Positions 12,237 to 23,487 of a stretch of 64,000 bases of DNA are shown piece after piece. The notes beneath the pieces are model-generated. The model did no database searches. It worked only from the letters and a program-made list of their open reading frames with translations, and was not told the DNA's origin. The DNA is taken from the NCBI RefSeq assembly GCF_947623445.1, contig NC_135245.1:1681501-1745500 (forward strand). Reading direction: 5' to 3'. A program made the translations under genes and the position numbers. How positions within the stretch are numbered: position 1 is the stretch's first letter; every line of letters starts with the position of its first letter. The stretch is from Clavelina lepadiformis. Taxonomy: Eukaryota > Chordata > Ascidiacea > Aplousobranchia > Clavelinidae.

Positions 12237-14329
12237 CTACAGTTTCTTTATCATTAGCGCTCCGAGTCCAACGCAAGCAGCCAACACACCGACGCTCATT
12301 ACTGAGCGGATACCGGCGTTGAATAGGTTGGGGTCGAACCCGTTGTCTTCGGCGCAACCGATTTTGTCAACGCTCGCCTTACTCCATTCAACAAAATTTT
12401 CCTGGAAAAAAAGCAACAGACATTATGTACACTGCACAAATAACTCGTTTTTGGTGAAGTAACCCTTTTAGTTCCTCCAAGCGTAATTATGTACATTGTT
12501 CAGCCGAAGCATATGCATCCATCCGTATACCGCTTAGTACTTACATAAGGCAATGACACACTTTGCCAAATTCACAAGATACCTTGTAACGAGTTATATT
12601 CCACCAGAAAATTACAATGCAAATTTTTTTTCGTGCAAACTTATCACATTCCTAAAACATAACTAGTCACTATGTAAACCAGGAGAGGACAATAGCAATA
12701 AGAATGAAAGGTAGCGCACAATGCTTGGATAATTTCTGAAGCTTTCAAAGTCGAATCGTTTTTTTTGTGTCACACACAATCGGCAAAGCTCAACAAAATA
12801 TGAGATATTCTATTCACTGACTACGAGTTTCCGTTTGTATTGAGAAACGCCCTAATAAAGTTTGAGATGTGAATAGACCGGCACTGAAGTATGGAAACAC
12901 CTTTATTTAGAAGACAAACAATAAACAGCGCCAGAACGTCCAAATATGAGACAGAGGAAATTTTATTTCTTTAGCAGCGTATTGTTTAAGGTGGTGTTAA
13001 AGATTAAACTACAAAAAGTTTGTTTAAAAACTTTAGTATTGGGAAATACGAATATTCTTAAGAAAGAGTGATGTAAGTACCGATGAGAAGTTGGTTTCCA
13101 ATCGTAAGTTACTAATGCAATTAATAGTTCGCAGATAAACTAGGTTACATGCAATATAGTTACTTATTCATCTAAATTTAATCATTCCAAAATAAAGATA
13201 TTTATAGACTTTGAATACGTAACCGAACAAGTAACATGAAAACCGATAACCAACTTTGAGCTATGATAATAAAAGTTTGTTTAGAGCGGTAACTATATAC
13301 AGAGAACAACTTTTGCCAACTACACTCTATAAAATGAGAGGACATAGCGCAAATATGTGGTTGTGTTTACTCACTCCCACATGCACCCCCATAAAACTTA
13401 AACAAGTTTGGACTTCTCCCACACAGTCAGCAAAAAGTCCAATGAAAAGACAATTTTCAAATAACATTTGATTCACATCTCAAATTTTCTAAAAACAAAA
13501 TCGTAAATAAACGAAATTCTTCTCACCCATCCTCCCTGCTTTAATATCCAGGGCGAAAGCTCTGTGTCCAGGAACCTTGTGACCCAATTCACAATATCGT
13601 CAACTTTTTCAGGGGTCCGGCATTCAACAGCACGTACAGCTACTGTTCCAGCAAATACAAAGAGTGCTATTACATGACCCCACTTTATGTGGCTGTCATC
13701 AAAAGTAACTTTGTGCAACGCCGCAGTGTTTTTGTTTGTTGCAGTGAGATTTTCAATCTTGTTGGGAATTTGTTTTAGGGGTAAATGAAATAAATCCTTG
13801 CATATTCTTGAGAAAATGGCGTCCACTTCTGATTCTGAAACATCCATGGTTCTATAATACAAAATAGGTATCATACACATCATGTAGGTTTTAAAATTTC
13901 GGTGGGCACTAAATAAATGAAACAGATATCAATATCATGAATTTGTAAAGTTCTTGAAACTACACATTGGCTTCTGTGCTTTTATTAACATAATTTAGTT
14001 AACAAACAAAATAGGTTATTCTTCAGCTACTAGAATACTATATAAAAGTACACTATAACCTACCTCATCTCATTCAGCAGATCGGGAAATGTTTCTTTAT
14101 ATTTTCGTTCATATTGGCCAGCAATGCTCCTTAAAGCGAGGTTCAGTTTTGAAGGAGACTGCTGAGGTAGAGGTAGTCCATTCATGAGGATAGACGCCTC
14201 GATTGAGTTTATGTATGGCGATGCTCTCTCAGCGTTGTAATCTTCATGGGACAACGCTGAGTGGATCTTGTAAAGAACATAATCTTCAACAACTCGTCTT
14301 GTTTGTTGAACCATTGTTGATCCGACAAG
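12237..14329 (-). CDS. Bcl-2/Bcl-xL-like apoptosis regulator
   Basis: Three exons read leftward: 14329-14064, 13851-13527 and 12401-12237 (stop TAG at 12239-12237). Phases match (AG|A, then a phase-0 junction directly after GGW). In order: a BH4-like helix (RRVVEDYVLYKI, compare the VVDFLSYKL type of Bcl-xL), a BH3-like helix (LALRSIAGQYERKY), BH1 (HIKWGHVIALFVFAG), BH2 (SPWILKQGGW|ENFVEW) and a C-terminal membrane anchor (VGVLAACVGLGALMIKKL). The intron right after GGW in BH2 is the conserved position known in this family. The BH4 and BH2 segments look prosurvival. The 5' border is uncertain: ATG at 14335 overlaps a good acceptor (TATGCAG|CTTG), so translation may begin in an unseen upstream exon or at an internal Met (STMVQQ). 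About 30 residues are inserted before BH1. BH3 has Gly where Asp is usual, and BH1 has WGH instead of WGR. Confidence 0.85.
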
Positions 14330-14335
14330 CTGCAT

Positions 14336-17300
14336 ACCGAAGCCAAAAGATTAAAACTTCAAGCAATAATCATCTTAGATCTTAAGCAAGTTTTGCTTTC
14401 TGCCTGAAAATACAACAGTTTCAAATGAATGTTAAGTGAATCAGACTGGTTAAAGATGATAAGTGCTCACAAGACTGTAATAATAATATTGATAATGTCA
14501 ATAATTTTCAAAGCTCCAATCACTACGACCAAGCAAGTATGAAACTGCAGCAGGACTTGTTGGCAATCCCATTTCTATATTAGATGATGTCAAGCCTCAA
14601 ATTACAGAGTTTGACATTTACTTACTGCTCCAGGCATAGTGGTAGATTAAAATCTACCTATTCTACAAAACAGTTTTCAAAATGCTTAATAGGCAAAACC
14701 AGCATGAGCAAATTGATGTTTGACACTCTCACAATTATTTCGCTTGATAAACCAGCTCAATTACACACAACTGGTAACTGAACCACTGATACAAAAGTTG
14801 GCTTGATACTGGTTACATACATATGAGCAGTGCAAAGTTTCATCATAGATGCTTAAAAGCCAACTAATAGCATAGTTGGCATTTGGCACTATTCTGGTAA
14901 AGTCACAACATTCGCCTGACAATATGTACAATACCACACACAATGAACAGTGGAATGTGCCTTCTTCTTTGTGCATAAGTCTGTGGGAACCGAATAACAA
15001 AATACATAATCATACCTAAATATACGGTTCATTTAAGCCAAAGAAGTTCAAATATGCGGGAGTTGGAATGTGGTGATGATGCAATATTCACCGGCAAAAT
15101 ATGTAACCTAACCATCATAATTTTTCCTTTCAACAATATTGTGCCAACAGCAGGTTTTGTAAAAACAATTGTAATTTTACACCTGAAAGTGATCAGATGT
15201 CCTGCTTTGGTATTTCAAACAATAGGTGGCAAATATGTGTATGTATTTATAGAAATATACCATTAGTGACATTGTAATGGAGCAATAGTGTTATGGTTAA
15301 AATATTTTCAACTAAAGTAACCACCTGGTAGCATTATGTCCCAACCAGCTTAAAGGGAGGCCAGAGCACCAGATTAATGAAATTGCAAATATTGATTTGG
15401 GACAAACACAAGGCTAATGCGTCACAGCACAAACATTTAACATATGTACATTTTACCGGTACAGCATCATGGTTGGTGTTGTTTTACATACGACAAAATG
15501 TTCTACTAAATATGTCTAATTTTCATGTACGTAGTAAGCCCAGTCCAGCACACAAAACCTTTACCACCAAAATACCAGTTATAACAAAATTATTGTTGAA
15601 GCGATTTTAATGTTAATTTTTATTTTTACAATCGACTTAATTGCTTCACCTGAGAGAAGACAACATACATCATATACCAGGTGTCATATAAGACGTATCA
15701 GTAATAGTCAGCAGTTATAAGTGACCTAAGCAGTTAACTTGTCACTAATGCATTTATAACGTGCAGCCTCCATAATGCTTCTATGGTCAGACAACCAGCT
15801 CATTCTGAAACTCTCCTACATTTACCTATTTCTTTCTGCCTTCACCCTTTGAAACCAGAACGTACGAAGAAGTCATCTATAATTAATGGCTACGTTACCC
15901 ACTTACAGTATTAGCTAAATATATACAGAGCAGTGGCTCATACTCTTAGTGACGTTATGTTGAATTCAAAACAACTTTTCAGTTAAATGATGAAGTTTTA
16001 AAAATAATCGATTTAACATTTAATACAAAATGTAGCAAGTGACATTAAATAATCTTACAGAAAAAAGTAGAATATCGATGGCTATTAGTGTCAATGAGTC
16101 AGTGTGGAGGTATAATAGCTTGAAAAGCAAAACATGACATTTATAAAAGTCAAACTTGTTTAAAATTAAACAGCAGTGACACTGACACTGCAGCAGGATT
16201 ACACCGCAACTCAACATAGTTCGAATAAACTGCCCTCCAGGCACAATACAGTACTGTGTTAAATAGATCATAGCTATGGTACTTTCAGGCTAATATATGG
16301 AGTTTCTCTGCCATATTTCCAGCAGGGTATCTCCATACCAGAAAGTGAAAGAAGAAACAGGTTATTCAAAAAAGAAAGATGGGTTTGAAGATAAAACAAT
16401 GCAAAAGTATGCATTTACCTTTCTTTTATCTCTCTTATCGATCTTAACGTTATTTTAAAGCCACAATAATAGGTAATCAAATTTATGGACTGATATTCAA
16501 TCGTACTCAACTTAAAAAACAAGCTGTAAACCACATATATACCAAAGGGGATATATTTGATTGGCATAAATGATTATATTAAATAAACTGGTGCAACTAC
16601 TTTTTAAAGCAAAGTCAGGCTCATGAATATTGTTCATTTCAATCTGTATTGTAAGTTTTACTGACTGAAGAAATTCATAGCAATGAGAGAATCAAATTCA
16701 TACATCAATTTAATATCATACTGCTCACATCCCTTAGCTGCAGTGCCTGGAGAAAATGTGTATACATAGTCATACAGTTTATACCAAATTCATATACACA
16801 TCTATTTATATATACCATGATACAATTAACATTCAGCGGCAAATATATAGTATGCTTAGCACTGCTTTAATACTGTTCACTGATATCACCTCATTTCTGC
16901 AGTGCCTAAATGAAAATTAAAATATCATGCATATATACCGTGATAAAATTAACAGTCTGCAGCAGCACGAGACATAGTTCTAAAGCATACCATAATTAAC
17001 TACAGTAACCTATGATGCAGTAAATATCCAATCACAAGGTCCCTTAGAACTATTACCTGTAATGCACATGACTGCATTTCACAACTTTGCAGTGAATCAT
17101 TCAACAAACCGATAACAGCAGTATAAAATCAACACTGCTATACTTAAACTAACTCAGCTCTAAATTAAAACGAAATATTTTCATGTTTTTCACCTGACAG
17201 ACAACAAGCAAGCTAAAATCATGAAGATAGTGTCCAAAATAAAAACAATTTCAGAGAACACAATACTTTTAAAGTCATTTGGTTAGTATACTTGGCCAAA

Positions 17301-18713
17301 TGTAACAAAATACAACGTAACATATGGTATAGTATGACAGGAGACTACAGTAGCAGTAACTAACACTATCATGACAATATGGGAAAACAAACTATATACA
17401 GATATATCACATATATACAATTGATTTTCTCATGAGAAAATACACTTACAAGCAAGAGCAATCGCAACTAACTTAGTTCCGTACAGACACCAGGAAACGC
17501 ACTCACAGAGAATAATCTTTTGAAAGTTCCCACAAGAATTTCTCTTAGCTGCGCAAACCCATTGTTAGCCGATCGTGACCATACAAGTATCAGAGCGGCC
17601 CTTTGTAAGCCGGCCTGACAATGCGTCAAGGGCTTTTTCATTGATTAGTTTTTTGAACTTAAAATGAACCACTTGAACTAATGCTACATACCTTACTTTG
17701 GCTTAGTTAGTACAAACTCAGTCAGTACAACTAAAACTAGCTCGGCTAACAATACTGAAGGGTGTAACGCTTGGGAAAGTCTGAAGTCTATAAACAGAAC
17801 CTGCTTAAACGTGGTATAAACGCCGATAATTCTTTTTTGTCATCTAACAGTAAACTGTACTGATTTCAACGTGTTTATTACCTCTAACATACTTTAACCA
17901 TTAACGTTGTTTGGCAAAACCCACTCAAACCGTATAACGTCAATACCGAGGTCTGTGTGCTCACCACGTAGGTTAATACAACGAATGAAAAAAGAACATG
18001 GCTGGTGGCCACGATGCTCGTGCGAAAACCTCATAGGTAGTGACGTCATCACTAAAAAACGTGACGATCGCTTGTTGTGTTGTCGGCTGACGCGGCTAAC
18101 TGAAAATAGCACGTAAGAAAATTTTCCAGAACACAAGGATGCTGGAAAACAAAATTAGGTCACGTTTTGTCTTGCCGAAGGTATTACTTATGTTTTCTTT
18201 AACAGTTTTCTTTTTGGCACGGTATTTCTTCCGCCGGCTTTTTGGCAAACATTTCTCTTCTACAAGGAAACTGAAACTAATGAGAATAGCAAGCAAATCT
18301 ACACTTAGGATATTATAGACAAGCAAACTATGCGACTGAAACAGTTGTGTTTACGTCAAATTTACCTGGTTATGCTATGACTCAACCGTTGTAATAGTAA
18401 CTTAAAAATAGAGATTGCGTAGGGAACACAAATCTACTTTGCAACAACTACGGCCGGTGTACACGCGAAATTTGTTGTTATTTTGTAGTTAATCGGTTTG
18501 TATACACAAAAGATTAATTAGCGTTAAATAACAAAAAGCCAAAGTGAGATATCGTATCGCTTATTTTTCGCCATTGCCTGTAGGGAAACGAAAAGAATGG
18601 TGCTAATATCGACATAGCAAAATTATAACCAGAGATATGCACGCAAACGATCGACGAACAGGAAATAAGTAGCTTAGCCCGAAAACTAAACTTAAAACAT
18701 GCAAGGTGTTAAC
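14336..18713. other. Gene-poor stretch upstream of the Bcl-2-like gene
   Basis: No coding region was recognised on either strand. A degenerate tandem duplication of roughly 180 bases is suggested around 16.72-16.98 kb, where the words CTGCAGTGCC and ATATATACC recur in the same order. An upstream exon or promoter of the leftward Bcl-2-like gene may lie here but was not identified. Confidence 0.4.
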
Positions 18714-19137
18714 TAGGGATGTGCCGCGAGGAAGATTATTCGGGTTTGTGCGAACCCGAATATCATGAAGGTCGACACGAACGAATCCCGTATCTATTCG
18801 TATTAGAACCAAACAATAAAATTTCATCCAAAAGTTGTCAAGTCTTGCTTGTAAAATGACGTAATCGATAAACTATTCGCTTTCTTTTGAAAAATAGTGT
18901 TCAAAAAACGATTGAAAAAGCAAAATCGTTAGGAAAACGTCCTTCATTGTAAGTACTGCTGACTGTAGTTTAGCTTTGTCGGGAAACTAGATAATCATTT
19001 TTAACAAAGGTCAGTAAATTTACAAGTAATATTGTATTCGGGTTCGCCATTGTTGGTATTCGTGTTCGCCCGAATCTTTCATAAAGGCGATATTCGACGA
19101 ATCTACTCGGGTTTGGGTTCGTATCGGCCTATCCCTA
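18714..19137. mobile_element. hAT-like MITE with 8-bp TSD gtgttaac
   Basis: The 424-bp element begins TAGGGATGTGCCG and ends TCGGCCTATCCCTA (imperfect terminal inverted repeats). It is bracketed by the perfect direct 8-mer GTGTTAAC at 18706-18713 and 19138-19145. Inside are palindromic words around ATTCGGGTT...AACCCGAAT. There is no transposase, so it is non-autonomous. An 8-bp duplication is typical of hAT transposition. A truncated relative of its right end lies near 52.49-52.58 kb. Confidence 0.85.
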
Positions 19138-20363
19138 GTGTTAACTATAGGCCAACACTTTGGTGCTACAGATTCCGTTGTAAACTGGAATTCATTCTCA
19201 AGAGTAGACTTCGCTTTGTGCAAACAATTAAAACGTTTGTTCTTATTCGGTCTTTGCATGTTTTACAAAACAGGACTAATTTATTTAGTTGTTTTACCGT
19301 GTTGTCGATGCCAAAAATAAAACTCGTCTTCTCTTTGTGTAATTATAGAAAGAAACATGATTGCAAGTATTTTATACCAGGGTATTGTAAAAAACATACC
19401 CCCCTGAAAATATGGCTCCATTATGACGTAATAATCCTACACACAAATGACAGTAATTTGCATACCGTAGCTTATTTAGCACCGAAAAATAGGGCTATGT
19501 ACAAACCATTACCGAAATTACGATGTCAGGGGTATCTATAGTAGGGAAAAACACCATGATTCTTTTCTTGGGTGGAAACAAATCTTTGCCTAACAAACTC
19601 GACGACGATTGCTCACCATACTCAAGGACCAGCTTTCGAGCTCATCAGACATTTTTACAAAGTCAAATTTTTCTATGAATTTTAGTTTTTCCCTTAAAAC
19701 AACTAAACATGTTAATTGAACAATGAAACAGTAAATGTGCTGTTGATGTTAAGTTTTATGCATTGATATCAGGTCGATATGAAAATCAGAATTTCAAACA
19801 ATCCCAAACGCCAGACAGCACCTAGCCAACATATCAAAAGCGTTCATGTTTTGAACGAGCCTCGAGTTCCATCTAGCGTTTATTTTTAACTTACAATATC
19901 AGCTGTTATGATGGTTAAATGCATGATTTAAGTGCCTGGATCTTAAAAATGTGACGAATGTACTTTTCCGAATATTTTGATATTTCTAATTACGGTAACC
20001 CAAAATTAGATCAAGTAATTTAGAATATCAAATCAATAAGTTGTTTGTCGTCATTGTCAACATTTGGCTTGCACGACGACGTCCTTGCAGCTGAACGTTT
20101 ACGTTGTCTTTATACGGAAATCAACAAAGACTTCTAATTACCAATTTTTAACGAGTAGTCAAATAAAAAATTGTTTGTATTGGTATTAATTTGATATTCT
20201 CAAAGGAACACCCTTTCCGAACATATTTGTGAACAACCTGAAATTACAAAGTACCGGTTGGCCTAGTTATCGCTTAACATAGTTATCTTGTTTCATATTA
20301 GGTTGGGTGAGACTGAAGCTGAATGTCACACATAAATTGGTTGTCACAGGGGATATTTTAAAC
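19138..20363. other. Intergenic; no gene recognised
   Basis: AT-rich sequence between two MITEs. The 169-codon ORF that starts inside the left MITE (19032-19541) has no recognisable domain and begins in transposon sequence, so it is not called as a gene. Confidence 0.4.
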
Positions 20364-20860
20364 CAGTGGTTCCCAACCTTTTTTAGTCACGGACCCCTTT
20401 CAAAAACTTATCAAGCTTACGGTCTCCTAAATTTTTAAGACTGACCCTAACTAACCAATGATTTTGCAAAACTACGATTACTATTGCTAAACTTTATTGC
20501 AAACTGTCCTTTTGCTAAACAACCCGTCCTATTGCTAATGTCTGATATGCTACTAATGCTTGGCATTTTGAACGAGAAGATATTGTGACATCATAAAGAC
20601 TATCGTTCCGCATGTAATTTCAATTTCTGAGTTTGGATAAACGTCACCATCAACAAGAAAAAAGAAAGCAAAATTACATCTCTTAACCAAATATGGAAAC
20701 AATTGACGGCACTAGCCTACATTATTTTCGTGCCTACAAGTTGTTGCCTTACATCCACGTGAAATTAATTGAATATTGTTATTTAATTCAGTCAATTTCC
20801 AGTGCACTCACCGACTTTCTGCAACCTTATCACGCACCCCTCCCTGGTTGGAAACCACTG
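20364..20860. mobile_element. hAT-like MITE with 8-bp TSD ttttaaac
   Basis: The 497-bp element has ends CAGTGGTTCCCAACC and GGTTGGAAACCACTG, and a perfect direct 8-mer TTTTAAAC on each side (20356-20363 and 20861-20868). No coding capacity. The TIR type CAGTGGTTCCCAACC is widespread among hAT elements of animals. A shorter element with similar ends lies at 31556-31708. Confidence 0.92.
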
Positions 20861-20869
20861 TTTTAAACC

Positions 20870-21262
20870 AATGTTGTAATGACTCGAGTCATTGACTTAA
20901 ATTGAGTCGACTTGAGTCCTGTTTTTTTATGACTCGACTTCACTCGCGTCAAAGATCCTAAATAACTTGACTTTATTTGAGCATAAATTCAAATATGTGA
21001 CTCCAGTTGCTTTGTTACTATTGTGAGCGCAAGGGAGACAACTTTAGGTAACAAAAACGGTATTTTTCGAACAAATTACAACTCTATGTAAAAAGTAACT
21101 CACCAACCAGACAAATTTGTAGACAGCCATGATGTTGTAGTAACCAATTTTACCAACGTTTTATTTAATGCAACGCATAGTGACTTGATTTGACTCGAGT
21201 CACAATTTAAATCAACTCGACTTAACTCGCGCCAGAAAAAAATGACTTGGTTACAACCCTAA
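20870..21262. mobile_element. Second MITE-like element abutting the previous one
   Basis: Sequence from about 20870 to 21262 has an imperfect inverted layout: GTTGTAATGACTCGAGTC near the left end and AATGACTTGGTTACAACCC at the right. Words such as GACTCGAGTC and GAGTCGACTT repeat in both orientations. Borders are approximate, and no perfect target duplication was found. Confidence 0.6.
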
Positions 21263-21461
21263 ATTTAATGCCGTTAGGCCTGTAGTAATTATAAGAAAGC
21301 AATCTGCACTCGGTCGAGATCTTACATTCATAAAAGCAGCCTTCTACTGCCTCACGATCATAACATGATCATCAACCAATTTATTTTTTGACTCTGTCGT
21401 CCAGACTAATCCATGTGTGCCGTGGTCGAGGATAATATTGAAAAATGGTGTTTCCCATAAA

Positions 21462-22211
21462 TAGGCTTACCATAATTTTGTGGCTTCAAAGCGGGACGCT
21501 TTCAAACAACCCAAACCCCTTAGCTTTGATTTTTTAACTTGACATTTTTCGGAAATATTACGTAGGCCCACATTTAAACCCACCCTAACTGTCGTCATTG
21601 ACCATATTGTCATCGAAAGTTCAAGTGCTTGTTCTCTAAATATCGGTTTCAATTCGAAAAATAGGAAGGAATTGACGTTAACGATACAAAAATGGCTGCC
21701 TCTATTTCACCTAAAAAATCGTGCGTTCAAAGCGTCATTTTACCGGTTCTTTTTAACCTAACTAGGTTCACTTGAATGTTACAATGTAGTAACCTTATTA
21801 CCTAAATCTACCTTTTAATGCAAATTTAACTTCAATTTATCCTAAATAGCTAAATTCAACTTTTTGCGTGTCTAAACATGAAACCTTAACAATGAAACCA
21901 CTAGCGGACTAGCCAATGTAACAAGTGTACCAATTATCCGCTAACAATGACGTAACAATAACATTTTTATCAAATACAATGAAATAAATAACAAACAAGA
22001 TCCTGAATTCTTCTTCAAGAAGTACCGCTACGCTACATAGCAAAAACAATAATAAGAACATGCTAATGTTTTTGTATGGCTTCTATGCGGTATGCCTATG
22101 CTGGCTGACTGAATGCCAAACCGGGACGTTTGGCCGACCGATCGAGACGCCAGGACAAGACGTTAAAAAGGGGGACAGTCCCGGCTAAAACGGGACGTAT
22201 GGTAAGCCTAT
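21462..22211. mobile_element. Probable MITE with ATAGGCTTACCATA terminal inverted repeats
   Basis: The 14-mer ATAGGCTTACCATA at 21462-21475 is matched by its exact inverse TATGGTAAGCCTAT at 22198-22211, about 750 bp apart. Subterminal words CGGGACG occur near both ends. The flanks do not show a clear long target duplication; TA at the borders is possible. Confidence 0.55.
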
Positions 22212-22289
22212 ATATGCCAGTCTATGAACACCTAGCCGCTGGCCATCAAAGTTGATGCTACCGTATCCGTTACCCGTTGGTCGAGTCTA

Positions 22290-22400
22290 GCCAGCTGGTG
22301 GCCTAGACGTGAGTCTAATGGTCATCAAACGGTTGTTGGCTCGTCGCTCTGCGGCTCGCTGGTTTGAACCTGCAGCTGGTCGATCGACGTTCTCCGATTT
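22290..22400. repeat. Possible tRNA-derived SINE fragment
   Basis: On the plus strand a box-B-like word GGTTTGAACC occurs at about 22362, with a weak box-A-like region some 70 bases upstream (GTGGCCTAGACGTG). No clover-leaf could be drawn. This may be a tRNA-derived SINE head, but the evidence is thin. Confidence 0.3.
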
Positions 22401-22499
22401 TTCCACTGCACTATGAGTACCCTCCACCAACCCACTGCTTTCATATCCATATGAATATGCATATGCAATATCCATATGAAATTGCAAAAGTAATATCGG

Positions 22500-22581
22500 C
22501 TTTGTCGGCAGGATTCGAACCTAAGCGGGCTGCGCCCAACAGATTTCGAGTCTGTCGCCTAAACCACTCCGCCACGACAAC
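22500..22581 (-). tRNA. tRNA-Ser(CGA), divergent copy (unit 1 of the array)
   Basis: It shares the anticodon arm of units 2-5 (ACAGA-CTCGAAA-TCTGT; anticodon CGA reads UCG). It has a D-arm change (CCGAG becomes GGAG in the box-A region), several variable-arm changes and an A-G mismatch at the first acceptor pair, so it may be a pseudogene. A TTTT tract for Pol III termination lies just beyond its 3' end. Confidence 0.65.
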
Positions 22582-22658
22582 TGTGCCTAATGCATAGATG
22601 AAATAGTTAAAATGGTACATTTCTGAATATCCATATAAAATTGCAAAAGTAATATCGG

Positions 22659-22740
22659 CGTTGTCGGCGGGATTCGAACCTACGCGGGCAGGGCCCAACA
22701 GATTTCGAGTCTGTCGCCTTAACCACTCGGCCACGACAAC
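22659..22740 (-). tRNA. tRNA-Ser(CGA), unit 2
   Basis: An intact clover-leaf can be drawn: acceptor GTTGTCG pairs with CGACAAC, the anticodon stem ACAGA/TCTGT holds loop CTCGAAA with anticodon CGA, there is a long variable arm as in class II tRNA-Ser, and box B is GGTTCGAATCC. The discriminator is G as expected for serine. CCA is not encoded. A TTTT stretch 10-15 bases downstream can terminate Pol III. Confidence 0.93.
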
Positions 22741-22817
22741 TGTGCCTAATGCATAGATGAAATAGTTAAAATGGTACATTTCTGAATATCCATATAAAAT
22801 TGCAAAAGTAATATCGG

Positions 22818-22899
22818 CGTTGTCGGCGGGATTCGAACCTATGCGGGCAGAGCCCAACAGATTTCGAGTCTGTCGCCTTAACCACTCGGCCACGAAAAC
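22818..22899 (-). tRNA. tRNA-Ser(CGA), unit 3 with acceptor-stem mismatch
   Basis: Close to unit 2, but the 5' acceptor strand is GTTTTCG against CGACAAC, giving one internal mismatch, and there are small changes in the variable and T arms. Anticodon CGA, box A and box B remain. It may be functional or decaying. Confidence 0.8.
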
Positions 22900-22976
22900 T
22901 GTGCTTAATGCATAGATGAAATAGTTAAAATGGCACATTTCCGAATATCCATATGAAATTGCAAAAGTAATATCGG

Positions 22977-23058
22977 CGTTATCGGCGGGATTCGAACCTA
23001 CGCGGGCAGGGCCCAACAGATTTCGAGTCTGTCGCCTTAACCACTCGGCCACGACAAC
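22977..23058 (-). tRNA. tRNA-Ser(CGA), unit 4
   Basis: Matches unit 2 apart from one acceptor change that creates a G-U pair (3' strand CGATAAC). Anticodon CGA, both internal promoter boxes and the downstream TTTT are kept, so it is likely functional. Confidence 0.9.
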
Positions 23059-23135
23059 TGTGCTTAATGCATAGATGAAATAGATAAAATCGCACATTTC
23101 CGATTATCCATATGAAATTGCAAAAGTAACATCGG

Positions 23136-23217
23136 CGTTGTCGGCGGGATTCGAACCTACGCGGGCAGGGCCCAACAGATTTCGAGTCTGTCGCCTTAAC
23201 CACTCGGCCACGACAAC
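23136..23217 (-). tRNA. tRNA-Ser(CGA), unit 5
   Basis: Matches unit 2 across the tRNA body, with complete acceptor, D, anticodon (CGA), variable and T arms and a TTTT tract downstream. Likely functional. Confidence 0.93.
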
Positions 23218-23294
23218 TGTGCTTAATGCATAGATGAAATAGATAAAATCGCACTTTTCCGAATATCCATATGAAATTGCAAAAGTAATATCGG

Positions 23295-23376
23295 CGTTGT
23301 CGGCAGGATTCGAACCTACGCGGGCATAGCCTAACTGATTTCGAGTCTGTCCCCTTAACCACTCGGCCACAACAAA
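23295..23376 (-). tRNA. tRNA-Ser(CGA), unit 6, degenerate
   Basis: The unit most distant from the others in the array. The 5' acceptor strand is TTTGTTG, which pairs poorly with CGACAAC, and the anticodon stem and variable arm carry extra changes (CAGTTAGG; GGGGACAG). The anticodon loop CTCGAAA and box B persist. Probably a pseudogene. Confidence 0.6.
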
Positions 23377-23487
23377 TGTGCTTAATGTGCAATGCAAATA
23401 GATAAAATCGCACTTTTCTCGAATCACTAGATAGATACCACCATGTCGGTGTTTCCGGAATCTTCTCCTGAATTTCAAATCTGACAA

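Larger units (their letters stand above)
22425..23420 (-). repeat. Six-unit, 159-bp tandem array carrying tRNA-Ser genes
   Basis: The tRNA starts are spaced exactly 159 bases apart (22500, 22659, 22818, 22977, 23136, 23295). The 77 bases between them are also conserved (words CATATGAAATTGCAAAAG and TGCATAGATGAAATAG), so the whole unit was duplicated, flanks included. The constant period with base changes but no indels points to unequal exchange or conversion. The repeated protein-like reading frames here (AEWLRRQTRNLLG) are translations of tRNA sequence and not genes. Confidence 0.95.

Noticed and set aside
12861..13484. 14-bp perfect inverted repeat (TTTGAGATGTGAAT) in the Bcl-2-like gene intron
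   Set aside because: Pairing does not extend inward or outward and there is no TSD; at this window size a 14-mer pair can occur by chance.
19032..19541. 169-codon plus-strand ORF
   Set aside because: It starts inside a hAT MITE and runs into unique AT-rich DNA; no domain or coding composition.
22441..23487. Long minus-strand ORFs with repeated AEWLRRQTRNLLG peptide
   Set aside because: They are translations of the tRNA-Ser array; the repeated peptide is the tRNA read in frame. No protein gene.
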